The notes below the pieces were generated by a model. It was not told where the DNA came from, did not search any database, and saw only the letters and a program-made list of their open reading frames with translations. DNA of 64,000 nt from Kribbella aluminosa. GTDB lineage: Bacteria; Actinomycetota; Actinomycetes; Propionibacteriales; Kribbellaceae. A program made the translations under genes and the position numbers. Shown one piece after another: positions 8,243 to 16,450 of the stretch; within the stretch, counting starts at the first letter, position 1, and each line of letters begins with the position of its first letter. The stretch lies in NCBI RefSeq assembly GCF_017876295.1, contig NZ_JAGINT010000001.1, forward strand, positions 2,976,001-3,040,000, given 5' to 3'.

Positions 8243-9928
8243 ATGTTTGTGAACATCAGCAGGCGGAGGCGTGCCGCGGTTGCCGGCACGAGCCTCCTGG
8301 CGCTCGCCCTCGTGGCCTGCTCCGGCGGCGGATCGAACGACCCCGGCAGCAAGCCGTTGCCGACGATCACCGGGAATCCCGCGACCACGCTGACCGTCTT
8401 CGCGCCGCAGGCGGCCGACGTGAACCTGGCCACGAACGACTTCACCAAGCTGGTACAGCAGAAGCTCAACCTGACGATCAAGTGGCAGACCACGACGTTC
8501 GACGGCGGGCCTGCCAAGGAGAAGCGGCAGATCTCGCTGGCCAGTGGGGACTACCCCGCCCTGTACCTGCTGATTCCGTGGGTCGACCAGTTCAGCCAGG
8601 CCGATCTGCTCAAGCTCGGCACCCAGGGGGTCGTCCTGCCGCTGAACCAGTTGATCGACCAGTACGCGCCGAACATCAAGAAGGCTTTGGACGCCACGCC
8701 GGAGTGGAAGGCGATGGCGACCGCGCCGGACGGCAAGATCTACGGGATGCCACAGTGGGTGGACTGCTTCCACTGCTCCTACCAGGACAAGCTCTGGATG
8801 AACTCGGCGTGGCTGAAGAAGCTCGGCCTGCAGGTGCCGAAGACGACCGAGGACATGCGCAAGGTGCTCGAGGCGTTCAAGACCCAGGACCCGAACGGGA
8901 ACGGCAAGGCCGACGAGATCCCGCTCAGCGCGTCGGTGGGCAACGCCCTGGTCCCGTACTTCATGAACGCCTTCATCTACGACCCGCAAGGTGCTGCCGC
9001 CAACAACTCCTCGACGCTGGTGCTGAACAACGGAAAGGTCGACCTGCAGGCGAACAAGGACGGCTGGCGCGAAGGCCTGCGGTACCTGAACTCGCTCTAC
9101 AAGGAGGGCCTGATCGACAAGGGCGCCTTCACCCAGAACGGGGACGCTCTGTTGCAGCAGGGCAACCATGCCGGCATGCCGATCCTCGGTTCCGCGACGG
9201 TGCTGCACTCGGGCGAGTTCGTCAACATCGGGTCGGCGGACGGACGCGACAAGCAGTACGACGCCGTACCGCCGCTGACCGGACCTCAGGGCGCGAACTA
9301 CACCGGCTACAACTTCCCGAGCGTGCCGGGCGGCACCTTCGTGCTGACGAACAAGGCAACGCCCGAGCAGCAGATCGCGGCGATCAAGCTGCTGGACTAC
9401 ATCTTCACCGACCCGGGCCAGATCAACGGCCAGTTCGGGATGGAGGGCAAGGCCTGGACCAAGCCCGGCGCGGGCGATGTCGCGCTGGACAAGTCGCTGA
9501 AACCTGTGTTCAAGCAGATCCCGCTGAAGCCCGGCTCGACGCCGCGGAACACCGGCTGGGGCGCGCTGGCGCAGTACAACAACACCGCGCACTTCCGGAA
9601 CTCCGAAGCGATCAGCACCGACATCCAGTCGCAGGCGGGGTACGAGCGCAAGCTGTTCGAGGCGACCAAGCTGTACGCCGGCCACGAGGACAAGGCCCAG
9701 ATCTACCCGTTCTGGAAGGTGTGGATCGACCCGGCCCAGGCCAGCGAGGTCGCGACCCTGCAGACCAACATCGAGAACTACGTGCAGCAGAACGACCTGC
9801 AGTTCGTCACCGGCTCGAAGAGTCTCGACTCGGACTGGGACAGCTACGTCAAGGGCCTCGACAGCCTCGGCCTGAAGCGCTACCTGGAGATCCAGCAGAC
9901 CGCCTACGACAAGGTCCCCAACAAGTAG
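8243..9928 (+). CDS. Extracellular sugar-binding lipoprotein (system A)
   Basis: A 561-residue LplA-like binding protein. An arginine-rich N-region (SRRRRAAVAG) and hydrophobic core end in the lipobox LVAC, so Cys25 should be lipidated and the protein anchored outside the membrane. It delivers oligosaccharide to the two upstream permeases. GAGGGA precedes the ATG. This site sits in the 3' arm of a small hairpin (CCTCA 8221-8225 with TGAGG about 8232-8237), which may tune its translation relative to the permeases. Long (over 500 residue) members of this family usually bind larger oligosaccharides. Confidence 0.9.
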   Translation: MFVNISRRRRAAVAGTSLLALALVACSGGGSNDPGSKPLPTITGNPATTLTVFAPQAADVNLATNDFTKLVQQKLNLTIKWQTTTFDGGPAKEKRQISLASGDYPALYLLIPWVDQFSQADLLKLGTQGVVLPLNQLIDQYAPNIKKALDATPEWKAMATAPDGKIYGMPQWVDCFHCSYQDKLWMNSAWLKKLGLQVPKTTEDMRKVLEAFKTQDPNGNGKADEIPLSASVGNALVPYFMNAFIYDPQGAAANNSSTLVLNNGKVDLQANKDGWREGLRYLNSLYKEGLIDKGAFTQNGDALLQQGNHAGMPILGSATVLHSGEFVNIGSADGRDKQYDAVPPLTGPQGANYTGYNFPSVPGGTFVLTNKATPEQQIAAIKLLDYIFTDPGQINGQFGMEGKAWTKPGAGDVALDKSLKPVFKQIPLKPGSTPRNTGWGALAQYNNTAHFRNSEAISTDIQSQAGYERKLFEATKLYAGHEDKAQIYPFWKVWIDPAQASEVATLQTNIENYVQQNDLQFVTGSKSLDSDWDSYVKGLDSLGLKRYLEIQQTAYDKVPNK

Positions 9929-9958
9929 CCGGTTCCAACCCTGTGTGAGGAGTTCATC

Positions 9959-11398
9959 GTGCCTGTCGGCCCCTTCGAGCCGTCGTTCGAGTCGTTGAGG
10001 AACTTCGAGTGCCCGGACTGGTTCCGGGACGCGAAGTTCGGCATCTGGTCGCACTGGGGACCGCAGTCGGTGCCGCGGTACGGCGACTGGTACGCGCGGA
10101 ACATGTACCGCGAGGGCAGCGATCAGTACCGCTATCACCTCCGGACCTACGGGCATCCGTCGGCGTTCGGCTACAAGGACGTCGTACGGCAGTGGAAGGC
10201 GGAGCGGTTCGACGCGGAGGAGTTGATGGAGCGGTTCGTCGCGGCCGGCGCGCGGTACTTCGTCGCGCAGGCCGTGCACCACGACAACTTCTTCAACTAC
10301 GAGTCCAGCCTCAATCGCTGGAACTCGGTGAAGGTCGGGCCGGGCAAGGACATCGTGGGACTGTGGAAAGCCGCCGCCGACGAGCGCGGCATCCCGTTCG
10401 GGATCACCGAGCATCTCGGCGCCGCGCTCGGCTGGCTCGCGGTCAACAAGGGCAGCGACAAACACGGTCCGTTCGCGGGAGTCCGGTACGACGGAACGGA
10501 TCCGGCGTACCGGGATCTGTACCTCGACAACAGCCGGTATCTGGCCGACGCCGAGGTCCCGGACCCGTGGTACTCCGACGATCCGCAATGGCACCGCCAC
10601 TGGCTCGACTCGGTGACCGAGATGATCGATCGGTACCAACCCGAGCTGCTGTACTCCGACGGACCGCTGCCCTTCGGTGAGGCCGACTACGCGCCGGGAC
10701 TCCAGGCCGTTGCTCGGCTGTACAACACGAGCGCGCGAGTCCACGGGACGAACCGCGCCGTCTACCAGCAGAAGGACCGCCGGCCCGAGATCAGCGCCGT
10801 CGGGGTGATGGACATCGAGCGGAGCCAAACGCCCAGGATCGAGGAGTTCCCGTGGCAGACCGACACCTCGGTCGGCGACTGGTTCTACAACGTCCGGGAC
10901 GTCTACAAGACCGCAGGCCACGTGATCGAGCTGCTCGTGGACATCGTGTCGAAGAACGGGAACCTGTTGCTGAACGTGCCGCAACGGCCGGACGGCACGA
11001 TCGATGCCGAGTGTTCGCAGCTGCTCGACGACCTCGGAGCGTGGATGCGGGTGTGCGGCGAAGGCATTTACGGCACGAGACCCTTCCGGGTGTTCGGCGA
11101 GGGGCCGTCGGGCGTGGTGATCAAGGGCTTCACCGAGGACCGTGTCCACTGGTCGAGCTCCGACTTCCGCTTCACCCGACGGGACGGGACCCTGTATGCG
11201 TTCCAGTTGGCGTGGCCGACCGACGGACGCGCCGTGATCCGCAGCCTCGCCGGGCACGAGACGGTGACCGGCGTCCGGTTGCTCGGCCACGGGCCCGTCC
11301 CGTTCGAGCAGGCTCACGGAATACTGGTGGTCCGCCTGCCCGAGACACCGCCCCTCGAGGTCGCCAACTGCCTCGCCATCGACCACCAGGAAGCTTGA
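9959..11398 (+). CDS. Alpha-L-fucosidase, GH29 family
   Basis: A 479-residue glycosidase releasing alpha-linked L-fucose. Family features include FGIWSHWGPQSVP near residue 27, the substrate-binding HHDNFFNYES (about 107-116) and QPELLYSDG with the probable nucleophile Asp234. A C-terminal beta-sandwich follows from about 375. No signal peptide is visible, so hydrolysis is likely intracellular after uptake. It starts with GTG at 9959 behind GAGGAG and ends one base into the GH43 gene. Released fucose would feed the fuconate dehydratase pathway at 4788-6104, which links the two arms of the locus. Confidence 0.92.
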   Translation: MPVGPFEPSFESLRNFECPDWFRDAKFGIWSHWGPQSVPRYGDWYARNMYREGSDQYRYHLRTYGHPSAFGYKDVVRQWKAERFDAEELMERFVAAGARYFVAQAVHHDNFFNYESSLNRWNSVKVGPGKDIVGLWKAAADERGIPFGITEHLGAALGWLAVNKGSDKHGPFAGVRYDGTDPAYRDLYLDNSRYLADAEVPDPWYSDDPQWHRHWLDSVTEMIDRYQPELLYSDGPLPFGEADYAPGLQAVARLYNTSARVHGTNRAVYQQKDRRPEISAVGVMDIERSQTPRIEEFPWQTDTSVGDWFYNVRDVYKTAGHVIELLVDIVSKNGNLLLNVPQRPDGTIDAECSQLLDDLGAWMRVCGEGIYGTRPFRVFGEGPSGVVIKGFTEDRVHWSSSDFRFTRRDGTLYAFQLAWPTDGRAVIRSLAGHETVTGVRLLGHGPVPFEQAHGILVVRLPETPPLEVANCLAIDHQEA

Positions 11399-12378
11399 TG
11401 ACCACCTACGCGGGCTACCTCTACGTGCATTTCAAACGCGAGTCGGCCAACGGCGAGCAGATCTACTTCGCCTTGAGCGACGGCAACGATCCACTGCACT
11501 TCACCGACCTCAACGGCGGGCAGCCGGTCCTGTACTCCGCTTTGGGTGAACGTGGGGTGCGGGACCCGCACGTCGTACGCTCGCCGGACGGTCAGCGGTT
11601 CTACCTCGTCGCGACCGACCTGCGGCTGTACGACAGTCTCGACTGGGACCGGCATCAGCGGAACGGGAGCCGGTCGATCATGATCTGGGAGTCGCCGGAC
11701 CTGGTGAACTGGGGAGAAGGCCGGCTCGTCGACGTTGCGCCGCCCGAGGCCGGCAACGCTTGGGCCCCGGAGGCGGTCTGGGACCCGGACCAGGACGCAT
11801 ACCTGGTCCACTGGTCGTCGACGCTGTACGACGACGCCGAGCACACCGGCCAGAGCTACAACCGGATCATGTGCGCGACCACCCGCGACTTCCGCGAGTT
11901 CTCCGAGCCGCGCGTGTGGATCGACCGGGGCTGGCAGACCATCGACGCCACGGTGATCGAGCACGACGGCGTCTACTACCGCTTCCTGAAGGACGAGCGG
12001 GGCCGGAGCAGCGACGTACCACTTGGCAAGTCGATCTTCTGTGAAGCCGCGACCTCCCTGACCGCGGCCGACTGGAAGCCGGTTGCCGAGGGCATCGGTC
12101 TGGGCGCGATCACCCAAGGCGAAGGTCCGCTGGTCTACAAGTCCAGCACCGAAGACAAGTGGTACCTGTGGATCGACGAGTTCACGCCCGACCGGCGCTA
12201 TGTCCCCTTCGAGACAACCGAACTGGCCAGCGGCCGCTGGACCCCGTGCGAGACCCACCACCTACCGCCCGACCCCTGCCACGGCGCCGTACTACCCCTG
12301 ACCGCCGACGAGTACAACCGCCTGGCGAGCCGCGCCGCTCGACCTCCAGCAGGCCCGACTCAGGGCACTAATAGGTAG
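11398..12378 (+). CDS. GH43-like glycoside hydrolase
   Basis: A 326-residue five-bladed beta-propeller enzyme of the GH43 type. Candidate catalytic residues are Asp56 (GVRDPHV), Asp183 (TIDATVIEHDG) and Glu242 (QGEGPLVYK), in the expected order. There is no signal peptide. It shares one base with the fucosidase stop (TGATG) and is the last gene of the transporter operon. GH43 members attack arabinofuranosides, xylosides or beta-galactosides, and the specificity cannot be read here. Its end overlaps the convergent SDR gene by 11 bases, leaving no room for a terminator between them. Confidence 0.85.
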   Translation: MTTYAGYLYVHFKRESANGEQIYFALSDGNDPLHFTDLNGGQPVLYSALGERGVRDPHVVRSPDGQRFYLVATDLRLYDSLDWDRHQRNGSRSIMIWESPDLVNWGEGRLVDVAPPEAGNAWAPEAVWDPDQDAYLVHWSSTLYDDAEHTGQSYNRIMCATTRDFREFSEPRVWIDRGWQTIDATVIEHDGVYYRFLKDERGRSSDVPLGKSIFCEAATSLTAADWKPVAEGIGLGAITQGEGPLVYKSSTEDKWYLWIDEFTPDRRYVPFETTELASGRWTPCETHHLPPDPCHGAVLPLTADEYNRLASRAARPPAGPTQGTNR

Positions 12379-13051
12379 CGCGGCCGCCGCTGATGTCGTA
12401 GAGGGCTCCGGTCGAGAAGGTGACCTCCTCGGAAGCGAGCCAGGACACGAGCGCGGCGACTTCCTCCGCTCGACCGATTCGGCGCATCGGTATGAGGCTC
12501 GTAATGTGCTCCAGGACCTCAGGTGTGGTCTGCGCGTTCATCGGAGTGGCGATGACGGCCGGGGCGATCGCGTTGACCAGAACGCCGGTGGTCGCCAGTT
12601 CCTTGCCGGAGGACTTCGTGAGCGCGATGACGGCCGCCTTCGACGACGAATAGACGGACAGGTTGGGGTTGCCGTCCTTGCCCGCCATACTCGCGAAGTT
12701 CACGACACGTCCCCAGCCGCGCTCGACCATGCCTGGCACGAAGGCGCGCATGGTGTTGACGACCCCGAGCACGTTGACCTCGAAGACGGCCCGCCAGCTG
12801 TCCGGATCCGTTTCCAGCAGGGGAGCATTGGGCCCCACGATCCCGGCGGAGTTGACCAGGATGTCCACGGGCCCGATCTCGGTCGACGTACGATCCACCG
12901 CTTCGGCGTCTGTGACATCGACTCTGTGGTCGGCGCCTTCGGTGATGTCGACGGTGACGACCTCGAGCCCATCGGCTCGGAGGCGGGCGGCGGTTGCCGC
13001 CCCCAGCCCGCTGCATCCACCCGTGACAACTGCTCGTCGTGTCGTGGCCAT
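12368..13051 (-). CDS. Short-chain dehydrogenase/reductase
   Basis: A 227-residue classical SDR with TGGCSGLG (NAD(P) binding), NSAG, Ser121 and the catalytic Tyr134-x3-Lys138 (YSSSK). The C-terminus SGGRATY resembles SDRs found in sugar-acid loci. Start 13051 is chosen because GGAGG lies just upstream (13056-13060); the longer ATG at 13090 lies inside the LacI stop region. It is the third gene of a minus-strand operon after the GHL6 hydrolase and LacI regulator. Oxidation of a sugar, or of a keto-deoxy sugar acid in the fucose pathway at 4788-6104, are both plausible; neither is proved. Confidence 0.85.
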   Translation of the reverse strand: MATTRRAVVTGGCSGLGAATAARLRADGLEVVTVDITEGADHRVDVTDAEAVDRTSTEIGPVDILVNSAGIVGPNAPLLETDPDSWRAVFEVNVLGVVNTMRAFVPGMVERGWGRVVNFASMAGKDGNPNLSVYSSSKAAVIALTKSSGKELATTGVLVNAIAPAVIATPMNAQTTPEVLEHITSLIPMRRIGRAEEVAALVSWLASEEVTFSTGALYDISGGRATY

Positions 13052-13086
13052 CGAACCTCCAGGTGGATCGTGCGCGCGGAGCTGCG

Positions 13087-14139
13087 TCATACCTTTGGGC
13101 GCGTTCGGCGTTTGCGCGGGCCGGAGCTGTCGGCCGGAACGGTCGATCGCCGGATGATCAGCTGAGGCTCGAGCAACTGATGCCGGTGGACGTGATCGGG
13201 GCCTTCGTCGATCTCGTCGATCAGCATGCTGACGGCAGTACGGCCGAGCAACGCCCGTGGCTGGCGGATCGAGGTCAGCGGGACGACGGCCGCCTCGGCC
13301 CAGACCAGATCGTCGAAGCCGATCAGGCTGATGTCGCGGGGCACCTCGATGCCGTGCAGCTGAAGCTCCGCGAGAAGGCCCAGCGCCAGCAGATCGTTGG
13401 CGCAGAACAGGGCGTCCGGGCGGTCCTTCGCACGTCGTGCGGCCAGAGCGCGGCCGACCTCGCGTCCGGCTTCCATCGTCCAGGCCGTCGCGTCGACCAG
13501 TTCGATGGCGTCACCCGCCGACGCCGTCGAGGTGAATCCTTCGACGAAGCCTCGGTATCTGTCCTGAACTTGGCGGGAGATCTTCAGTGAGCCGACGAAC
13601 GCCGGCCGGCGTGCGCCGATGCCGGCGAGGTGTTCGCCGGCCAGTCGTCCGCCTCGGTGGTCGTCGGTCGCCAGCCAGCAACACGGCAGGCCCGACGAGA
13701 CGCGGTCGACGTGCACGATCGGCAGGCCGATCTCCTTGAGTTGACCGAGTCTGGCGTTCTGCTCGTCGACCGGCGTGATCATGATGCCCTGGACACGTAA
13801 CTGGGCCAGCAGATCCAGGTTCTGCTCCTCGCGACCGGGATCCTCGCCGTTGTGGCAGATCACCATGCCGACGCCGAGTTCCTTCGCCTTGGCTTCCGCG
13901 CCCAGGGCGATGTCGACGAAGAACGGATTGCCCATGTCCGCCAGGGCGAGCCCGAGGGTGCGCTCGCGCCCGATCCGGTACTGCCGGGCGGTGCTGGTGG
14001 GCGCGAAGCCCAAGGCGGTGATGGCTCGTTCGACCTTGGCTCTGGTGTCGGCGTTCACATAGGACGGTCTGTTCAGCACATTGCTGACCGTGCCGACGGA
14101 CACCCCGGCCGCTCGTGCTACGTCGCGAATTGTCGCCAC
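13087..14139 (-). CDS. LacI-family transcriptional regulator
   Basis: A 350-residue repressor. The helix-turn-helix at 3-24 (IRDVARAAGVSVGTVSNVLN) is followed by a hinge and a periplasmic-binding-like sugar sensor (about 62-330). In the hinge, the position that normally carries the minor-groove-inserting leucine reads tyrosine (ARQYR, Tyr54). It is encoded 33 bases after the GHL6 hydrolase and probably governs the operator TGGTTCAWTGAACCA found before that gene, the cupin gene and the LplC operon. The operator lacks the central CpG that the hinge leucine usually intercalates, which fits the altered hinge (inference). Confidence 0.9.
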   Translation of the reverse strand: MATIRDVARAAGVSVGTVSNVLNRPSYVNADTRAKVERAITALGFAPTSTARQYRIGRERTLGLALADMGNPFFVDIALGAEAKAKELGVGMVICHNGEDPGREEQNLDLLAQLRVQGIMITPVDEQNARLGQLKEIGLPIVHVDRVSSGLPCCWLATDDHRGGRLAGEHLAGIGARRPAFVGSLKISRQVQDRYRGFVEGFTSTASAGDAIELVDATAWTMEAGREVGRALAARRAKDRPDALFCANDLLALGLLAELQLHGIEVPRDISLIGFDDLVWAEAAVVPLTSIRQPRALLGRTAVSMLIDEIDEGPDHVHRHQLLEPQLIIRRSTVPADSSGPRKRRTRPKV

Positions 14140-14172
14140 TCTGTTTCCTTCACCTACCTTGTGATCGACACA

Positions 14173-16281
14173 CTACTTCGTGAACTCGACCGCGCAGCTG
14201 ACGAACACCTCGGGCGATGCCACCTGGAAGCTCACGGTGTCATCGGCAACGAGGAAGTCGAACGTCCCGCCGGTCGCCGTATCGACTACCTGTTTCACGT
14301 TCCGCCCCTCACAGGCCAGTGTGATCGTGGCCTGCGTGGCCGCGCCCGTGGGCTCCTCGGTCCATTGCAGGACCGAGATCACCACCCGGTCCCGATCGGG
14401 CTGGTCGGCTCCGATCACCCAAACATCGGGGTGGGCCTCGGCGGCAAGTCGCGGGCGCAGCTCGAGGACTTCGCGCAGGATCACGGCCAAGAACTCCTGG
14501 TGCGCCTCGCTGCGTTCGGATTCGATAGCGCAGGTGGAATAGACCGCCGTACCCGCGCCATAGCGATTCACCACCAGCGTGGGGTTCTCAGGAGATTCCT
14601 GCCACGGGGGAGAGGAGTGAATGCTGGCGAAGTCGTGCCCCGGTGCGGAGCGCGGGGTGGGATAGCCGTACGGAAGGTTCAGCGTTGCCAGTGCTTCGCC
14701 GCCGCTGAGTCGCACGCGGGGAGTCCAGCCGCGTACGGGCGTGGCCGGAAGGTACGGGTCGGCGCCACTGGCCGCCGTCAGGCTCTCGGTCGCGGGGCGG
14801 TAGTAGATCCCCTCCCCGTCCTCGACGCCGATCATCGAGCAGCCGAAGACGTCGGCCAGCAGGAAGTCGTCCAGCCGGCGGCCGTCGGCCTGCAGCAGGC
14901 CGGCCCCACCGCTCGCGTACACCGCGCCTCCGCGTCGGACGAACTGCCGGACCACCTCGCACGCCTCATCGGTCAGGCGGACCGCTTCCGGCAGGACGAG
15001 GACTTTGAACTTGTCGATCCTGGTCGCGAGCGTTTTGTGCGTCAGTACGCCGAACGGGACGTGCAGCCGGCGCAGCATGCGGCTGATCCCGATGACCGCA
15101 CGTTGGTGCGGAGTCGACGGGCCTCCGGTGCCTTCGTGGCCGCCGACCTGGGTCGGGTCGATGCGCGACGCGTCGGAGTACAGGACGGCGACATCTTCGA
15201 GAGGCTCGCCGCCGGTCCACCGATCGAACACCTTGGTCTTGGTGAAGACCTGGCCGATCCGGTCGTAGGTCCTCGGGTTGAGGTTGCCGCTGGGGTCGAT
15301 GGCGTCGATGAACAGGAACGCCGATCCGTAGGCCACCGCGGCACAGGCCTCGATCAGCATCTCGTGCTCGGACTTGGTGCTGCAATGGTGATTGAGGTTG
15401 GTGGTGCGCGAGGTCATGAACTCGGTCAGCTCGCCCGGGGCCAGGTTGCGCATCAGCGCCAGGACGAAGGTCTCCTGATCCCGCCCGCCGTACAGGTCGC
15501 CGGCGGCGAAGGTGTCGAGTTGCGCGTGATCGGACTGCTGCCCGTGGAACCAGCCGTTCAATCCGGGCGCCAGGTTGTGGGTGACCGCGAGGTCAGGTCG
15601 CACCTCACGTGCGGCGTCGCGCAGTACGACGAAGAACTCGGCGATCCAGCGCTCGCGGGCGGCCTGGAACGCGCACCAGGTCGAGTCTTGCCAGTCGACC
15701 CGTTCGGGCAGTTCCAGCCCGGTCTCCGCGCGGAACTTCGCCGCGCAGGTTTCGCAGACGCAGATCGCCGTCCAGAACGCCATGTCCAGCCAGAGGGCAT
15801 CGAAGTCGTAGCGCTCCACCAGGGCGGCGATCTGGGTCATTTCGTACTGGCGATACTCGAGGTGGTTGGCGCACATCGTGACGTAGCGTCCCGTCCACCC
15901 TCGGGTGGGGTAGGAGTCCATCGGCTGGGTGCGCCATTCCGGGTGCCGTTCGCCGGCCCAGTTGTCGAAGATGACGCTGTGGTAGGCAGCGACGCCGATG
16001 CCGCGATCCTCCAGGGCCTGCTTCGTCTCACCGACCAGATCGCGGTGGCCGGCGGCGGGGTGGATTCCGCCGACCGGCGTCGGCCAGTAGCTCAGACCCA
16101 CATGCGACTTGCAGTAGATCAGAGCACCATCAGCCCCGGCCCGGGCGTACAGTTCGGCCAGGTCTTCCGGCTCGTACGATCGCAGGAAGGCCGGGTCCCA
16201 GCCGGGGATGTGCATGTCCAGCAGCATCCGCCGGCGAGCACGCAAGTACGACGGCACCTGGCGCTCCTCTCTGACCGTCAT
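14173..16281 (-). CDS. GHL6 / beta-galactosidase-trimerisation-domain glycosidase
   Basis: A 702-residue predicted glycoside hydrolase. Residues about 20-330 resemble the Hypothetical Glycosyl Hydrolase 6 barrel (ADGALIYCKSHVGLSYWPT, then AYHSVIFDNWAGERHPEW). Residues about 375-560 resemble the GH42 trimerisation/glutaminase-like fold (EDVAVLYSDASRID, VLVLPEAVRL, RRGGAVYASGG). A short beta domain ends the protein. DALWLDMAFW with ICVCETC is a candidate active-site strand with a Cys pair. There is no signal peptide. It is first in the minus-strand operon with LacI and SDR. Substrate unknown; family call moderately sure. Confidence 0.75.
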   Translation of the reverse strand: MTVREERQVPSYLRARRRMLLDMHIPGWDPAFLRSYEPEDLAELYARAGADGALIYCKSHVGLSYWPTPVGGIHPAAGHRDLVGETKQALEDRGIGVAAYHSVIFDNWAGERHPEWRTQPMDSYPTRGWTGRYVTMCANHLEYRQYEMTQIAALVERYDFDALWLDMAFWTAICVCETCAAKFRAETGLELPERVDWQDSTWCAFQAARERWIAEFFVVLRDAAREVRPDLAVTHNLAPGLNGWFHGQQSDHAQLDTFAAGDLYGGRDQETFVLALMRNLAPGELTEFMTSRTTNLNHHCSTKSEHEMLIEACAAVAYGSAFLFIDAIDPSGNLNPRTYDRIGQVFTKTKVFDRWTGGEPLEDVAVLYSDASRIDPTQVGGHEGTGGPSTPHQRAVIGISRMLRRLHVPFGVLTHKTLATRIDKFKVLVLPEAVRLTDEACEVVRQFVRRGGAVYASGGAGLLQADGRRLDDFLLADVFGCSMIGVEDGEGIYYRPATESLTAASGADPYLPATPVRGWTPRVRLSGGEALATLNLPYGYPTPRSAPGHDFASIHSSPPWQESPENPTLVVNRYGAGTAVYSTCAIESERSEAHQEFLAVILREVLELRPRLAAEAHPDVWVIGADQPDRDRVVISVLQWTEEPTGAATQATITLACEGRNVKQVVDTATGGTFDFLVADDTVSFQVASPEVFVSCAVEFTK

Positions 16282-16292
16282 GCAGTGGTCAT

Positions 16293-16307
16293 TGGTTCAT
16301 TGAACCA
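16293..16307. promoter_or_regulatory. Operator 1, perfect palindrome TGGTTCATTGAACCA
   Basis: A 15-base perfect palindrome centred on 16300. On the minus strand the promoter TTGACG (16340-16335), 18-base spacer, TAGGGT (16316-16311) places the transcription start within it, 12 bases or more before the GHL6 start codon. The same palindrome occurs at the same promoter position at 16424 and 17860. Confidence 0.85.
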
Positions 16308-16391
16308 CCGACCCTAGGCCGTTCTCTCCACAGTCGTCAAGGGCGCCTGGCGGCGTCCGGTCAGCGCGGTTCTCGAATGCGATCCGAACGA

Positions 16392-16420
16392 TTGACGGGG
16401 GATCGGCCGACGCCTAGCAT
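16392..16420 (+). promoter_or_regulatory. Promoter of the cupin gene
   Basis: TTGACG (16392-16397), 17 bases, TAGCAT (16415-16420). This is a near-consensus housekeeping sigma promoter; the start would fall in the palindrome that follows immediately. Confidence 0.75.
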
Positions 16421-16423
16421 CGC

Positions 16424-16436
16424 GGTTCAATGAACC
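16424..16436. promoter_or_regulatory. Operator 2, GGTTCAATGAACC palindrome
   Basis: A 13-base perfect palindrome at the predicted transcription start of the cupin gene. It contains an in-frame ATG at 16430 that could be mistaken for the start codon; the true start is 16451. Confidence 0.85.
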
Positions 16437-16450
16437 TATTGGAGGCGATC

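Noticed and set aside
8168..11386. A 1072-codon minus-strand frame opposite the binding protein and fucosidase
   Set aside because: It is a shadow of the two real genes; the peptide is a Val/Arg/Leu/Asp-rich artefact without domains.
13852..16317. An 821-codon plus-strand frame opposite the LacI and GHL6 genes
   Set aside because: It is antisense to well-supported proteins and spans two of them. The composition is typical of a high-GC shadow.
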